DNA of 22,892 nucleotides from IDS-8 sp965651325. GTDB lineage: Bacteria > Pseudomonadota > Gammaproteobacteria > Steroidobacterales > Woeseiaceae. Every line of letters begins with the position of its first letter. Position 1 is the stretch's first letter. The notes beneath the pieces were generated by a model. The model did not search any database and was not told the DNA's origin. It saw only the letters and a list, made by a program, of their open reading frames with translations. Shown here in pieces: positions 8,539 through 15,119 of this stretch. Position numbers and translations under genes: made by a program. Location: positions 1 to 22,892 of the forward strand of contig CBFGSB010000029.1 of the NCBI GenBank assembly GCA_965651325.1, written 5' to 3'.

Positions 8539-9777
8539 ATGCAGAATTCGAATCGCCTCGGCAGGATTTTTTTTCTCCCCTGGGCCGCGCTGGCACTCGC
8601 GGCCTGCGACGGCTCTGCCGTGTTCAATCCCCCCGGTGACGGCCCCGGGACTCCGGACGATCCCGAGCCGCCGTCAGAGCCGCCGCCGATTGACGTGCAG
8701 CAGGTCTTCACACAGCTCGCCTTCGACCAGCCGCTGCTGATGCTGCAGGCACCGGGCGACGAGACACGCTGGTTCGTCGTCGAGAAGAGCGGTGTCGTGC
8801 GCGTCTTCCCCAACGACGCCGACGTGACGCTCGCCGACGTCGAGGTCTTCGCGGACCTGTCCCTCGACGTGGATTCGTCGTTCAGCGAGTCGGGCCTGCT
8901 CGGCATGGCGTTTCATCCCGATTTCGCGGACAACGGCGAGGTCTTCCTCTCTTACACGCGCGTCGGGGCACCGCTGGAATCGGTAGTGTCGCGCTTCGTG
9001 GTTGCGGGCGATGGCAGCCTGGACCTCTCGTCGGAGGACATCATCCTGACCGTCGCGCAGCCGAATTCGAACCATAACGGCGGCGACATCGTGTTCGGTC
9101 CGGACGGTTTCCTGTACATCGGGCTCGGCGACGGCGGTGGCGCCGGCGACCCGGCCGATAACGGGCAGGACACGACGACGCTGCTGGGGTCGCTGCTGCG
9201 CATCGACGTGGATAGTGCCTCGCCCTACGGCATTCCGGCCGACAACCCGTTCGCGAACAACCCGCCATGCGTCCTGGCGGCGAACGCCGAGAGCTGCCCG
9301 GAAATTTTCGCGTGGGGCTTCCGCAATCCGTGGCGCTTCAGCTTCGATCGCGACACGGGCGAGCTGTGGCTCGGCGACGTGGGGCAGAACGCATGGGAGG
9401 AGATCGACCGGGTCGAGCTGAGCGGCAACTACGGCTGGAACGAACGCGAAGGAGCGCATTGTTTCGAGCCGCAGGAGGGTTGCAGCACCGACAACATCGA
9501 CCCGATCACCGAGTACGATCATTCGCTCGGCAGCTCGGTCACCGGCGGCTACGTGTACCGGGGCAGCGCCATACCCGACCTCGCCGGCTTCTACCTGTTC
9601 GGTGACTTCGGTTCCGGGCGCATCTGGGCCGTCCCGTCGACGAGCGAGCAGGGCGTCGAGCCTGACGAGCTCGCCGTGACTCCGCTCAGCATCGCTTCCT
9701 TCGCCGAAAGCCACGCCGGCGAGTTGTTCGTCGTCGACCTGCAGGCCGGCACCTTGCACCAGGTCGTGGCCCGGTAG
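8539..9777 (+). CDS. PQQ-dependent sugar dehydrogenase family lipoprotein
   Basis: This 412-residue protein belongs to the soluble glucose/sorbosone dehydrogenase family (beta-propeller, YliI/Asd-like). Family hallmarks seen are GLLGMAFHPDF at about 119-129, NSNHNGGD at 176-183 with the presumed catalytic H179, a Gly/Asp-rich likely calcium-binding segment at 195-211, AWGFRNPWRFSFD at 258-270 and GDFGSGRIWAV near 355-365. These enzymes oxidise aldose sugars in the periplasm and pass electrons to the respiratory chain. The N-terminus is a lipoprotein signal with lipobox ALAAC (C23), followed by a Pro/Asp/Gly-rich tether (about 30-50). Cysteine pairs C244/C253 and C308/C315 could form disulphides. 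The start at 8539 is chosen because the signal peptide begins there; its Shine-Dalgarno is weak. An eight-T run lies in codons 10-12. No PQQ biosynthesis gene is present. Confidence 0.92.
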   Translation: MQNSNRLGRIFFLPWAALALAACDGSAVFNPPGDGPGTPDDPEPPSEPPPIDVQQVFTQLAFDQPLLMLQAPGDETRWFVVEKSGVVRVFPNDADVTLADVEVFADLSLDVDSSFSESGLLGMAFHPDFADNGEVFLSYTRVGAPLESVVSRFVVAGDGSLDLSSEDIILTVAQPNSNHNGGDIVFGPDGFLYIGLGDGGGAGDPADNGQDTTTLLGSLLRIDVDSASPYGIPADNPFANNPPCVLAANAESCPEIFAWGFRNPWRFSFDRDTGELWLGDVGQNAWEEIDRVELSGNYGWNEREGAHCFEPQEGCSTDNIDPITEYDHSLGSSVTGGYVYRGSAIPDLAGFYLFGDFGSGRIWAVPSTSEQGVEPDELAVTPLSIASFAESHAGELFVVDLQAGTLHQVVAR

Positions 9778-9925
9778 CAGCCCGCCGCAAGGCCCTGGAT
9801 CGCGCGCCGGGTGTCGCTTCCGGTCGCAGGCATGTCGCCGGCGTGATTGCCGTCGGCGGCCCGCATGCATTACCCTCCGCGGCTTCGCACCTACGGCACA
9901 TCAGCAAAATACAGGAAGCCGCCGC

Positions 9926-11602
9926 ATGAGCCCCAGTTCCGATATCGAGCTCGCCCGTTCCGCGAAGCTGTTGCCGATCCAGGAAATCGGCAAGAAGCTT
10001 GGGCTGTCGTCCGACCTGCTCATCCCTTACGGTCACGACAAGGCGAAGATCGACTACCGCGTGCTCACGAATGCCGCCGATCGCAAGGACGGTAAGCTCA
10101 TCCTGGTGACGGCGGTGTCGCCGACACCGGCGGGCGAGGGCAAGACCACCACCACCGTCGGGCTCGGCGACGGCCTCAACCACATCGGCAAGAACGCAGC
10201 GATTTGCCTGCGCGAGCCGAGCCTCGGCCCCTGCTTCGGCATGAAAGGCGGCGCGGCAGGCGGCGGGCGCGCCCAGGTTGTGCCGATGACGGACATCAAC
10301 CTGCACTTCACCGGCGACTTCCACGCCATCAGCGCCGCGCACAACCTGCTGGCGGCGCTGGTCGACAATCACATCCATTGGGATAACGCGCTCAATCTCG
10401 ATCCCCGGCGGATCACCTGGCGGCGCGTCGTCGACATGAACGACCGCGCACTGCGCAATATCGTGATCGGTTTGGGCGGTACCGCGCACGGTGTGCCGCG
10501 CGAAAGCGGCTACGATATTACGGTTGCCTCGGAGATCATGGCGATTTTCTGCCTGGCGACGGACCTGGCGGACCTGGAGCGGCGGCTCGGCAACATCGTC
10601 ATCGGCTATACCTTCGACCAGCAGCCGGTTACCGTGAAGCAGCTCAATGCGCAGGGCGCCATGACCGCGCTCCTGCGCGACGCTTTCCTGCCGAACCTCG
10701 TGCAGACGATGGAGAACAACCCGGCGTTCATGCACGGCGGGCCGTTCGCCAATATCGCGCACGGCTGCAACTCGGTGATCGCGACGAAGACCGCGCTGAA
10801 GCTTACCGATTACGTGGTCACGGAGGCCGGTTTCGGCGCCGACCTCGGCGCCGAGAAATTCTTCGACATCAAGTGCCGCAAGGCGCATTTGCGGCCCGCG
10901 GCTGTCGTGCTGGTCGCGACCGTGCGCGCGTTGAAGATGCACGGCGGCGTGGCGAAGGACAACCTGCAGGCGGAAGATGTCGAGGCGGTGAAGAAGGGCT
11001 GCGAGAACCTCGGCCAGCACCTGCGTAACCTCGGCAACTTCGGCGTTCCCGTGGCCGTCGGCATCAACCACTTCAGTCACGACACCGACGCGGAGCTCGA
11101 GGCGATTCGCCGGTACGCGGAAGAGTTCGGGGTCGAGACGCACGTCTGCCGGCACTGGGCGGAAGGCGGCAAAGGCACGGCAAGCCTCGCGCGGCACGTC
11201 GTCGAGCTGACGGAGGGGCATGCGCCGCAGTTCCACACGCTGTACGACGACGAAATGCCGCTGTGGAACAAGGTTCGGCACATCGCCCGCACTATCTACG
11301 GCGCCGAGGACATCATCGCCGACAAGAAAGTGCGCGACCAGTTCGCGCAGTTCCAGGAACAAGGCTACGGCAGGTACCCGATCTGCATGGCCAAGACCCA
11401 GTACAGCTTTTCCACGGACCCGAACCTGCTCGGTGCCCCGAAGGGGCACATGGTACCGATACGCGAGATCCGCCTGGCGGCCGGCGCGGAGTTCGTGGTC
11501 GTTGTCTGCGGCACGATCATGACCATGCCGGGCCTGCCGCGGAAACCCGCGGCGGACCAGATCCACGTCAATGCGGACGGCCAGATCGAGGGCCTGACCT
11601 AG
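9926..11602 (+). CDS. fhs: Formate-tetrahydrofolate ligase
   Basis: This cytosolic enzyme makes 10-formyl-tetrahydrofolate from formate, ATP and tetrahydrofolate, feeding purine, fMet and serine synthesis, or running in reverse for formate release. The 558-residue length is standard. The ATP-binding P-loop TPAGEGKT is at 67-74 and the family signature EPSLGPCFGMKGGAAGGG at 97-114, followed by the conserved TGDFHAI segment at 129-135. A good Shine-Dalgarno (AGGAAG, about eight bases upstream) supports the ATG at 9926. The preceding 148 bases contain no strong promoter that I can identify. The gene ends tail to tail with arfB, and the two stop codons share the tetranucleotide CTAG. Many gammaproteobacteria use FolD rather than Fhs, so its presence suggests formate assimilation or disposal, possibly linked to demethylation chemistry. 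Confidence 0.98.
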   Translation: MSPSSDIELARSAKLLPIQEIGKKLGLSSDLLIPYGHDKAKIDYRVLTNAADRKDGKLILVTAVSPTPAGEGKTTTTVGLGDGLNHIGKNAAICLREPSLGPCFGMKGGAAGGGRAQVVPMTDINLHFTGDFHAISAAHNLLAALVDNHIHWDNALNLDPRRITWRRVVDMNDRALRNIVIGLGGTAHGVPRESGYDITVASEIMAIFCLATDLADLERRLGNIVIGYTFDQQPVTVKQLNAQGAMTALLRDAFLPNLVQTMENNPAFMHGGPFANIAHGCNSVIATKTALKLTDYVVTEAGFGADLGAEKFFDIKCRKAHLRPAAVVLVATVRALKMHGGVAKDNLQAEDVEAVKKGCENLGQHLRNLGNFGVPVAVGINHFSHDTDAELEAIRRYAEEFGVETHVCRHWAEGGKGTASLARHVVELTEGHAPQFHTLYDDEMPLWNKVRHIARTIYGAEDIIADKKVRDQFAQFQEQGYGRYPICMAKTQYSFSTDPNLLGAPKGHMVPIREIRLAAGAEFVVVVCGTIMTMPGLPRKPAADQIHVNADGQIEGLT

Positions 11603-12018
11603 GAATCGACCACCCTGCCGCGGGTCTGTTTCAGGCGGCTCCTGCGTGCCTTGTCTTCCAGGCGCTTCTCTTTCGCCTGGCGCCCGGGCTTTGTCGGAAC
11701 CCGCTTTTTCGGCGAGTACAGTGCCTTTCCGATAAGCACCGCGAGGCGCTCGAGGGCATCCTCGCGGTTACGCTCCTGGCTGCGGAATTTCTGCGCCTTG
11801 ATGACGACGACGCCGTCGGCGGAGATGCGCCGGTCCGGAAGCTTCCGGAGCCGGGCCTTCACCTCCTCCGGCAACGCGCCGGACCCCTCTGCATCGAAGC
11901 GGAGCTGGATCGCCGTGGCCACCTTGTTGACGTTCTGGCCGCCGGCACCCTGGGCGCGCACCGCCGAGAGCTCGATCTCGTCGTCCGGTATGGCGATGTC
12001 GTCGGATATCCTGAGCAT
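11599..12018 (-). CDS. arfB: ArfB, ribosome-rescue peptidyl-tRNA hydrolase
   Basis: ArfB (YaeJ) releases peptides from ribosomes stalled on mRNAs without a stop codon. It places its GGQ motif in the peptidyl-transferase centre and its basic tail in the empty mRNA channel. The 139-residue protein fits: GGQ at residues 26-28 in RAQGAGGQNVNKV, and a strongly basic C-terminal tail from about residue 103 (SPKKR, KEKRLEDKARRSRLK). It lacks the codon-recognition domain of RF1/RF2. The frame extends upstream to 12225, but the conserved domain begins at 12018. No good Shine-Dalgarno precedes that ATG, so the start rests on family length. It converges on fhs with a four-base overlap and is divergent from the MFS gene across 121 bases. 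Confidence 0.94.
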   Translation of the reverse strand: MLRISDDIAIPDDEIELSAVRAQGAGGQNVNKVATAIQLRFDAEGSGALPEEVKARLRKLPDRRISADGVVVIKAQKFRSQERNREDALERLAVLIGKALYSPKKRVPTKPGRQAKEKRLEDKARRSRLKQTRGRVVDS

Positions 12019-12139
12019 GGTTGCAAGTGAGTGCCGGCAGAGGAGACGAGGGTGCCGGAGCACGCCAATAGTCGCATTTTGCGGGCCTGAATATGCAAGA
12101 ATGCGCCGCTTACCGCCACGGGGCAGAAGGTTTCCGCCG

Positions 12140-13339
12140 ATGCGAGCCCGCAATATCGCCCTCCTGACGCTTTGCCAGATGATCTCGGCGACCGGCTCCA
12201 TCGTCGTCGTGACGCTGGGCGGCATAATTGGCGCAAAGCTGACGGATCACCCGGCACTCGCGACGCTGCCGGTCTCGGTCATGGTCATCAGCGTGGCCGC
12301 GACCACCGTTCCGGCGTCTATGCTCATGCGTGCAGTCGGCAGGCGCTCGGGGTTTGCGCTCGCGTCGCTCTCGTCGCTCGCGGCCCTGCTGCTCGCAATC
12401 TTCGCACTGGCGAGCGGGAGCTTCGCGTGGTTCATCGCGGCGGCGGCCATCTTCGGCATCAACATGGCGTTCACGCAGCAGTACCGCTTTGCCGCGGCCG
12501 AGAGCGTCGAGCCGCGGTACGCCGCGCGCGCCATATCACTGGTGCTGGTCGGTGCGATCGGCGGCGCGCTCGCCGGGCCCGAGCTCATCCGGTTCGGCGA
12601 ACGGCTGGTCCCCGGCGTGCAGTACGCCGGCGCGCTGGCGGCCGTCGCGTTCCTGTACCTGGTGCAAGCCGCACTCTTCCTGCTCCTCAGGCCGCTGCGC
12701 CAGGAGGCAGCGGATCCGCACGCGGCCCCGCAACGTCCGCTAGTCGAGATCGTGCGGCAGCCGCTGTTCGTCGTAGCCGTGCTTGGCGGTACCGTGGCCT
12801 ACGGCACGATGACGCTGATCATGACAGCCACACCGCTCAGCATGCACATCAACGACGGCTTCAGCCTCGACGAGACGGCGCGCATCATTCGCAGTCACGT
12901 GCTGGGCATGTACGTGCCGTCGCTGTTCTCGGGCTTCCTGATCGAACGGCTCGGACTGGGTCGCATGATGACGGCAGGTGCCGCGGCGCTGGGATTATCG
13001 TGCCTCGTCGGCCTGCAAGGTCATTCGATGATGCATTACGGTGTCGCGCTCGTCCTGCTCGGCATCGGCTGGAACTTCCTGTACGTCGGCGGCACGACGA
13101 TGCTGACGCTCACTTATTCGATGGGCGAGCGCTTCAAGGCCCAGGCGGTCAACGAGTTCCTGGTCTTTGGCACGTCGGCGACGGCGTCGCTGCTCGCCGG
13201 TACGGTCCTGTACCTGTATGGCTGGACGCCGCTGGTGCTGATGCCGTTGCCGCTGCTGCTCGCGATCCTCGTCGGGCTCTTTGCAGTGCGCGGCAATGCA
13301 GGGCTGCGCCTGCTGCGGGCGGGAGGAAACGTCGCGTGA
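12140..13339 (+). CDS. MFS transporter
   Basis: This 399-residue protein is a major-facilitator-type permease with about twelve hydrophobic segments in two halves and a polar cytoplasmic connection at about 190-205 (RQEAADPHAAPQ). The N-terminal half shows the usual short Arg-rich loop between helices 2 and 3 (MRAVGRRSG). The frame is open from 11651, but that upstream part is antisense to arfB. The ATG at 12140 begins a typical cytoplasmic lead-in and first helix, with AAGG about nine bases upstream. Its stop codon overlaps the GTG start of the FAD oxidase gene (GTGA at 13336-13339), so the two are translationally coupled. This suggests that the transporter imports the oxidase's substrate or exports its product. 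The substrate is unknown. Confidence 0.87.
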   Translation: MRARNIALLTLCQMISATGSIVVVTLGGIIGAKLTDHPALATLPVSVMVISVAATTVPASMLMRAVGRRSGFALASLSSLAALLLAIFALASGSFAWFIAAAAIFGINMAFTQQYRFAAAESVEPRYAARAISLVLVGAIGGALAGPELIRFGERLVPGVQYAGALAAVAFLYLVQAALFLLLRPLRQEAADPHAAPQRPLVEIVRQPLFVVAVLGGTVAYGTMTLIMTATPLSMHINDGFSLDETARIIRSHVLGMYVPSLFSGFLIERLGLGRMMTAGAAALGLSCLVGLQGHSMMHYGVALVLLGIGWNFLYVGGTTMLTLTYSMGERFKAQAVNEFLVFGTSATASLLAGTVLYLYGWTPLVLMPLPLLLAILVGLFAVRGNAGLRLLRAGGNVA

Positions 13340-14688
13340 ACCGGCTGTACCACGATGACATGTACCGTTTCGCGGAACCGCAGCCCTCGCTGTGGGAAGC
13401 AACGGCGGGGGCGGCCCGTCCGGAAGCAAAGCCCCTTGCCGGTGATGAGAGCTGCGACGTTGCGATCATCGGCGGCGGCTACACCGGCCTGAGCGCCGCG
13501 TTGCATCTCTGCAAGCGGCACGGGATCGAGGCGCGCGTGCTCGAGGCCGGCCACCTCGGATGGGGCGCCTCGGGCCGGAACGCCGGTTTCTGCGGCATCG
13601 GCGCGACCTCGTTGTCGCTGTCGCGCATGCTCCGCCGCTACGGCCTCGAGCAGGCCCGGCACTTCTATCGCTCTCAGGTGGAGGCGGTCGAGCTCGTGCG
13701 CGGCATCATCGCGGACGAAAGCATCGATGCGGGGATCATGGGCGAGGAGGAGCTCGAGATCACGCACTCGCCGCGCGCGTTCGCTCACCTGCGGCAGCAT
13801 GCCGACCGGCAACGCGAGCTGTTGGGGCTGGACACGACCGTCCTGTCCGCGGACGTGTTCCGGGAACGGTATTTCGACGCAAGTGCCAATTACGGCGCGG
13901 TCGTGCAACGCCCGTGCTTCGCACTGCACCCGATGCGCTACCTCCTGGGTCTCGCGGCGGCGGCGGCTCGTGCCGGCGCCACGCTGCATGCTCGAAGCGA
14001 GGTGCTCGAATGGCGCAAGGAGGGTGACCGGCACGTGCTCGTGACGGCGGGCGGACGGCTCCGCTGCCGCCGCGTGATCGTCGCTGCCAACGGCTTCATG
14101 CCGGAGCACCTGCTCCGCGGGTTTTACGGGCGACCGCTGCCGATGGTCAGTGCGATCGTGGTCACGCGGCCGTTGCGCGACGATGAGCTCGCTGCCCAGG
14201 GATGGCGCACGCCGAACCCCGCGATAACCTCACGCAACATCCTGAACTATTTTCGCCTGCTGCCCGACAATCGGTTCCTCTTCGGCGGGCGCGGGCACTC
14301 GCGCGGCGACCGGGAAGGTGCCGTGGAAACCTACGCGAGGCTGGCTCGCCAGCTCGGCGAGCTGTTCCCGCACTGGCGGGGCGTGCCGATCGAATACCGC
14401 TGGCACGGGCTGATTTGCATCACGTTGCGGCTGGTGCCCAGCCTTGGCCGGCTGCCGGAGGATCCCAGTGTCTTCTTCGCCTACGGCTACCATGGCAACG
14501 GCGTCAACACTGCCACGTGGAGCGGGGCGCAGCTCGCGGAATGGCTCGCGTCCGGCCGCCGGGAGGCTCCGGCTACTTTGCCGGCGATGCTGCAGGGTCT
14601 GTCGCGGCGCTTCCCGCTTGCGCGGCTGCGGCTGCGTTACCTGCAGGCGCGGCTCGGGCTGTTTCGCCTGCAGGACGCGGCCGGCTGA
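13336..14688 (+). CDS. FAD-dependent oxidoreductase, DAO/PuuB-like
   Basis: This 450-residue flavoprotein belongs to the D-amino-acid-oxidase fold superfamily and most resembles gamma-glutamylputrescine oxidoreductase (PuuB/OrdL) types. The dinucleotide-binding motif GGGYTG is at 46-51 with the ribose-binding E70 at the end of strand 2, followed by WGASGRNAGF (76-85), a motif typical of this subfamily. The C-terminal FAD contact GYHGNGVNTATW is also present. These enzymes oxidise amines or amino acids, delivering electrons to oxygen or quinone. The GTG at 13336 is preferred as the start because GGAGGAAAC lies just upstream and it overlaps the MFS stop in GTGA. An ATG at 13360 in the same frame is the alternative. 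The reading frame runs open far upstream, but that is antisense noise. The substrate is not determined. Confidence 0.9.
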   Translation: MNRLYHDDMYRFAEPQPSLWEATAGAARPEAKPLAGDESCDVAIIGGGYTGLSAALHLCKRHGIEARVLEAGHLGWGASGRNAGFCGIGATSLSLSRMLRRYGLEQARHFYRSQVEAVELVRGIIADESIDAGIMGEEELEITHSPRAFAHLRQHADRQRELLGLDTTVLSADVFRERYFDASANYGAVVQRPCFALHPMRYLLGLAAAAARAGATLHARSEVLEWRKEGDRHVLVTAGGRLRCRRVIVAANGFMPEHLLRGFYGRPLPMVSAIVVTRPLRDDELAAQGWRTPNPAITSRNILNYFRLLPDNRFLFGGRGHSRGDREGAVETYARLARQLGELFPHWRGVPIEYRWHGLICITLRLVPSLGRLPEDPSVFFAYGYHGNGVNTATWSGAQLAEWLASGRREAPATLPAMLQGLSRRFPLARLRLRYLQARLGLFRLQDAAG

Positions 14689-14701
14689 ACCCGGACTTCG
14701 T

Positions 14702-14806
14702 TTACAGAAACTGCACGTTGAAAGTCAGCGAGGCGACCGGGTACAGCTTGTACTTGTCGACATCTTCCTGCAGCTCGGCGCGCTCGTTCGAGAGTTCCCT
14801 GTCACC
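14702..14806 (-). pseudogene. Start-less 3' remnant of an unknown gene
   Basis: On the minus strand a frame of about 34 codons ends at TAA (14702-14704) with strongly coding-like codon choice, mostly G or C in third positions. It encodes a charged helical stretch (RELSNERAELQEDVDKYK) running into an alternating hydrophobic/polar end (PVASLTFNVQFL). Such a pattern resembles the terminal beta strand of an outer-membrane protein, but I cannot name the family. The frame has no ATG or GTG start, becomes less convincing beyond about 14806, and meets an in-frame stop at 14870-14872. I read it as the truncated end of a gene that once extended to the right and was cut by arrival of the peptide/CPBP segment. 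Its stop lies 13 bases from the FAD oxidase stop, a normal tail-to-tail spacing. Chance coding potential in GC-rich DNA remains possible. Confidence 0.4.
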
Positions 14807-14820
14807 GGCCGGCCCGCATT

Positions 14821-14839
14821 TCCGGGCGTTTGGCCCGGA
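14821..14839. repeat. Inverted repeat, 7-bp stem
   Basis: TCCGGGC and GCCCGGA are separated by five bases (GTTTG). The hairpin has a strong GC stem but no T-run on either side, so it is not a classical terminator. It lies upstream of the double-glycine peptide gene and downstream of the FAD oxidase gene. It could be an RNA hairpin at the operon end or a regulatory site. Confidence 0.4.
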
Positions 14840-14854
14840 TTCGGGGCTCGCGGT

Positions 14855-14866
14855 GCCTCTGGAGGC
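14855..14866. repeat. Palindrome upstream of peptide gene
   Basis: GCCTCTGGAGGC is a perfect palindrome of 12 bases lying 62 bases before the peptide start codon. It directly precedes a possible -10-like TATCGT at 14871-14876. No convincing -35 element is visible. It could be an operator, but a 12-base palindrome can occur by chance in GC-rich DNA. Confidence 0.25.
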
Positions 14867-14927
14867 TGCCTATCGTATGCCAGCGCGGGAAGCGCATTCA
14901 TTCACTATCAACATGGAGGTTGATGTC

Positions 14928-15119
14928 ATGAGAGAGCTCAACGCAGCGGAACTCGCCTGTGTCAGCGGCGGGGGCGACCAGGTGTGCACGCCGTCCGATG
15001 GAAATAACTACGGCGGCGTCGGCGATCCCGAGTCGTTCGGTCAAGACCTGATCAACATGTACGAAGGACTCGTGTCCTTCACGTCCCATGTGATCGAGCG
15101 CGTCGCAAACGCGCTGTAG
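14928..15119 (+). CDS. Double-glycine leader peptide (bacteriocin-like precursor)
   Basis: This 63-residue peptide begins MRELNAAELACVSGG, a classic double-glycine leader recognised by C39-peptidase ABC exporters. Cleavage is expected after G15, leaving a 48-residue core. The core's first part is polar and Gly/Asn-rich (about 16-34). The second (about 36-63) can form an amphipathic helix. The core has seven acidic residues, one arginine and one histidine, with one cysteine (C20), so it is acidic and unlike typical cationic pore-forming class II bacteriocins. The start at 14928 is set by a strong GGAGG at 14915-14919, eight bases upstream. An in-frame ATG at 14913 would bury that site. The gene has its own strong terminator just downstream and abuts the CPBP gene tail to tail. 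A secreted signalling or toxin peptide is inferred; no exporter or modification enzyme is in the window. Confidence 0.78.
   Translation: MRELNAAELACVSGGGDQVCTPSDGNNYGGVGDPESFGQDLINMYEGLVSFTSHVIERVANAL

Noticed and set aside
12172..13335. N-terminal extension of the FAD oxidase frame
   Set aside because: It overlaps the MFS gene in another frame and is Arg/Ala-rich without domain features. The GTG at 13336 with GGAGG is a better start.
14913..14927. Alternative ATG giving a five-residue longer peptide precursor
   Set aside because: The GGAGG ribosome site lies inside this extension and fits the ATG at 14928. The leader motif also normally begins with MREL.
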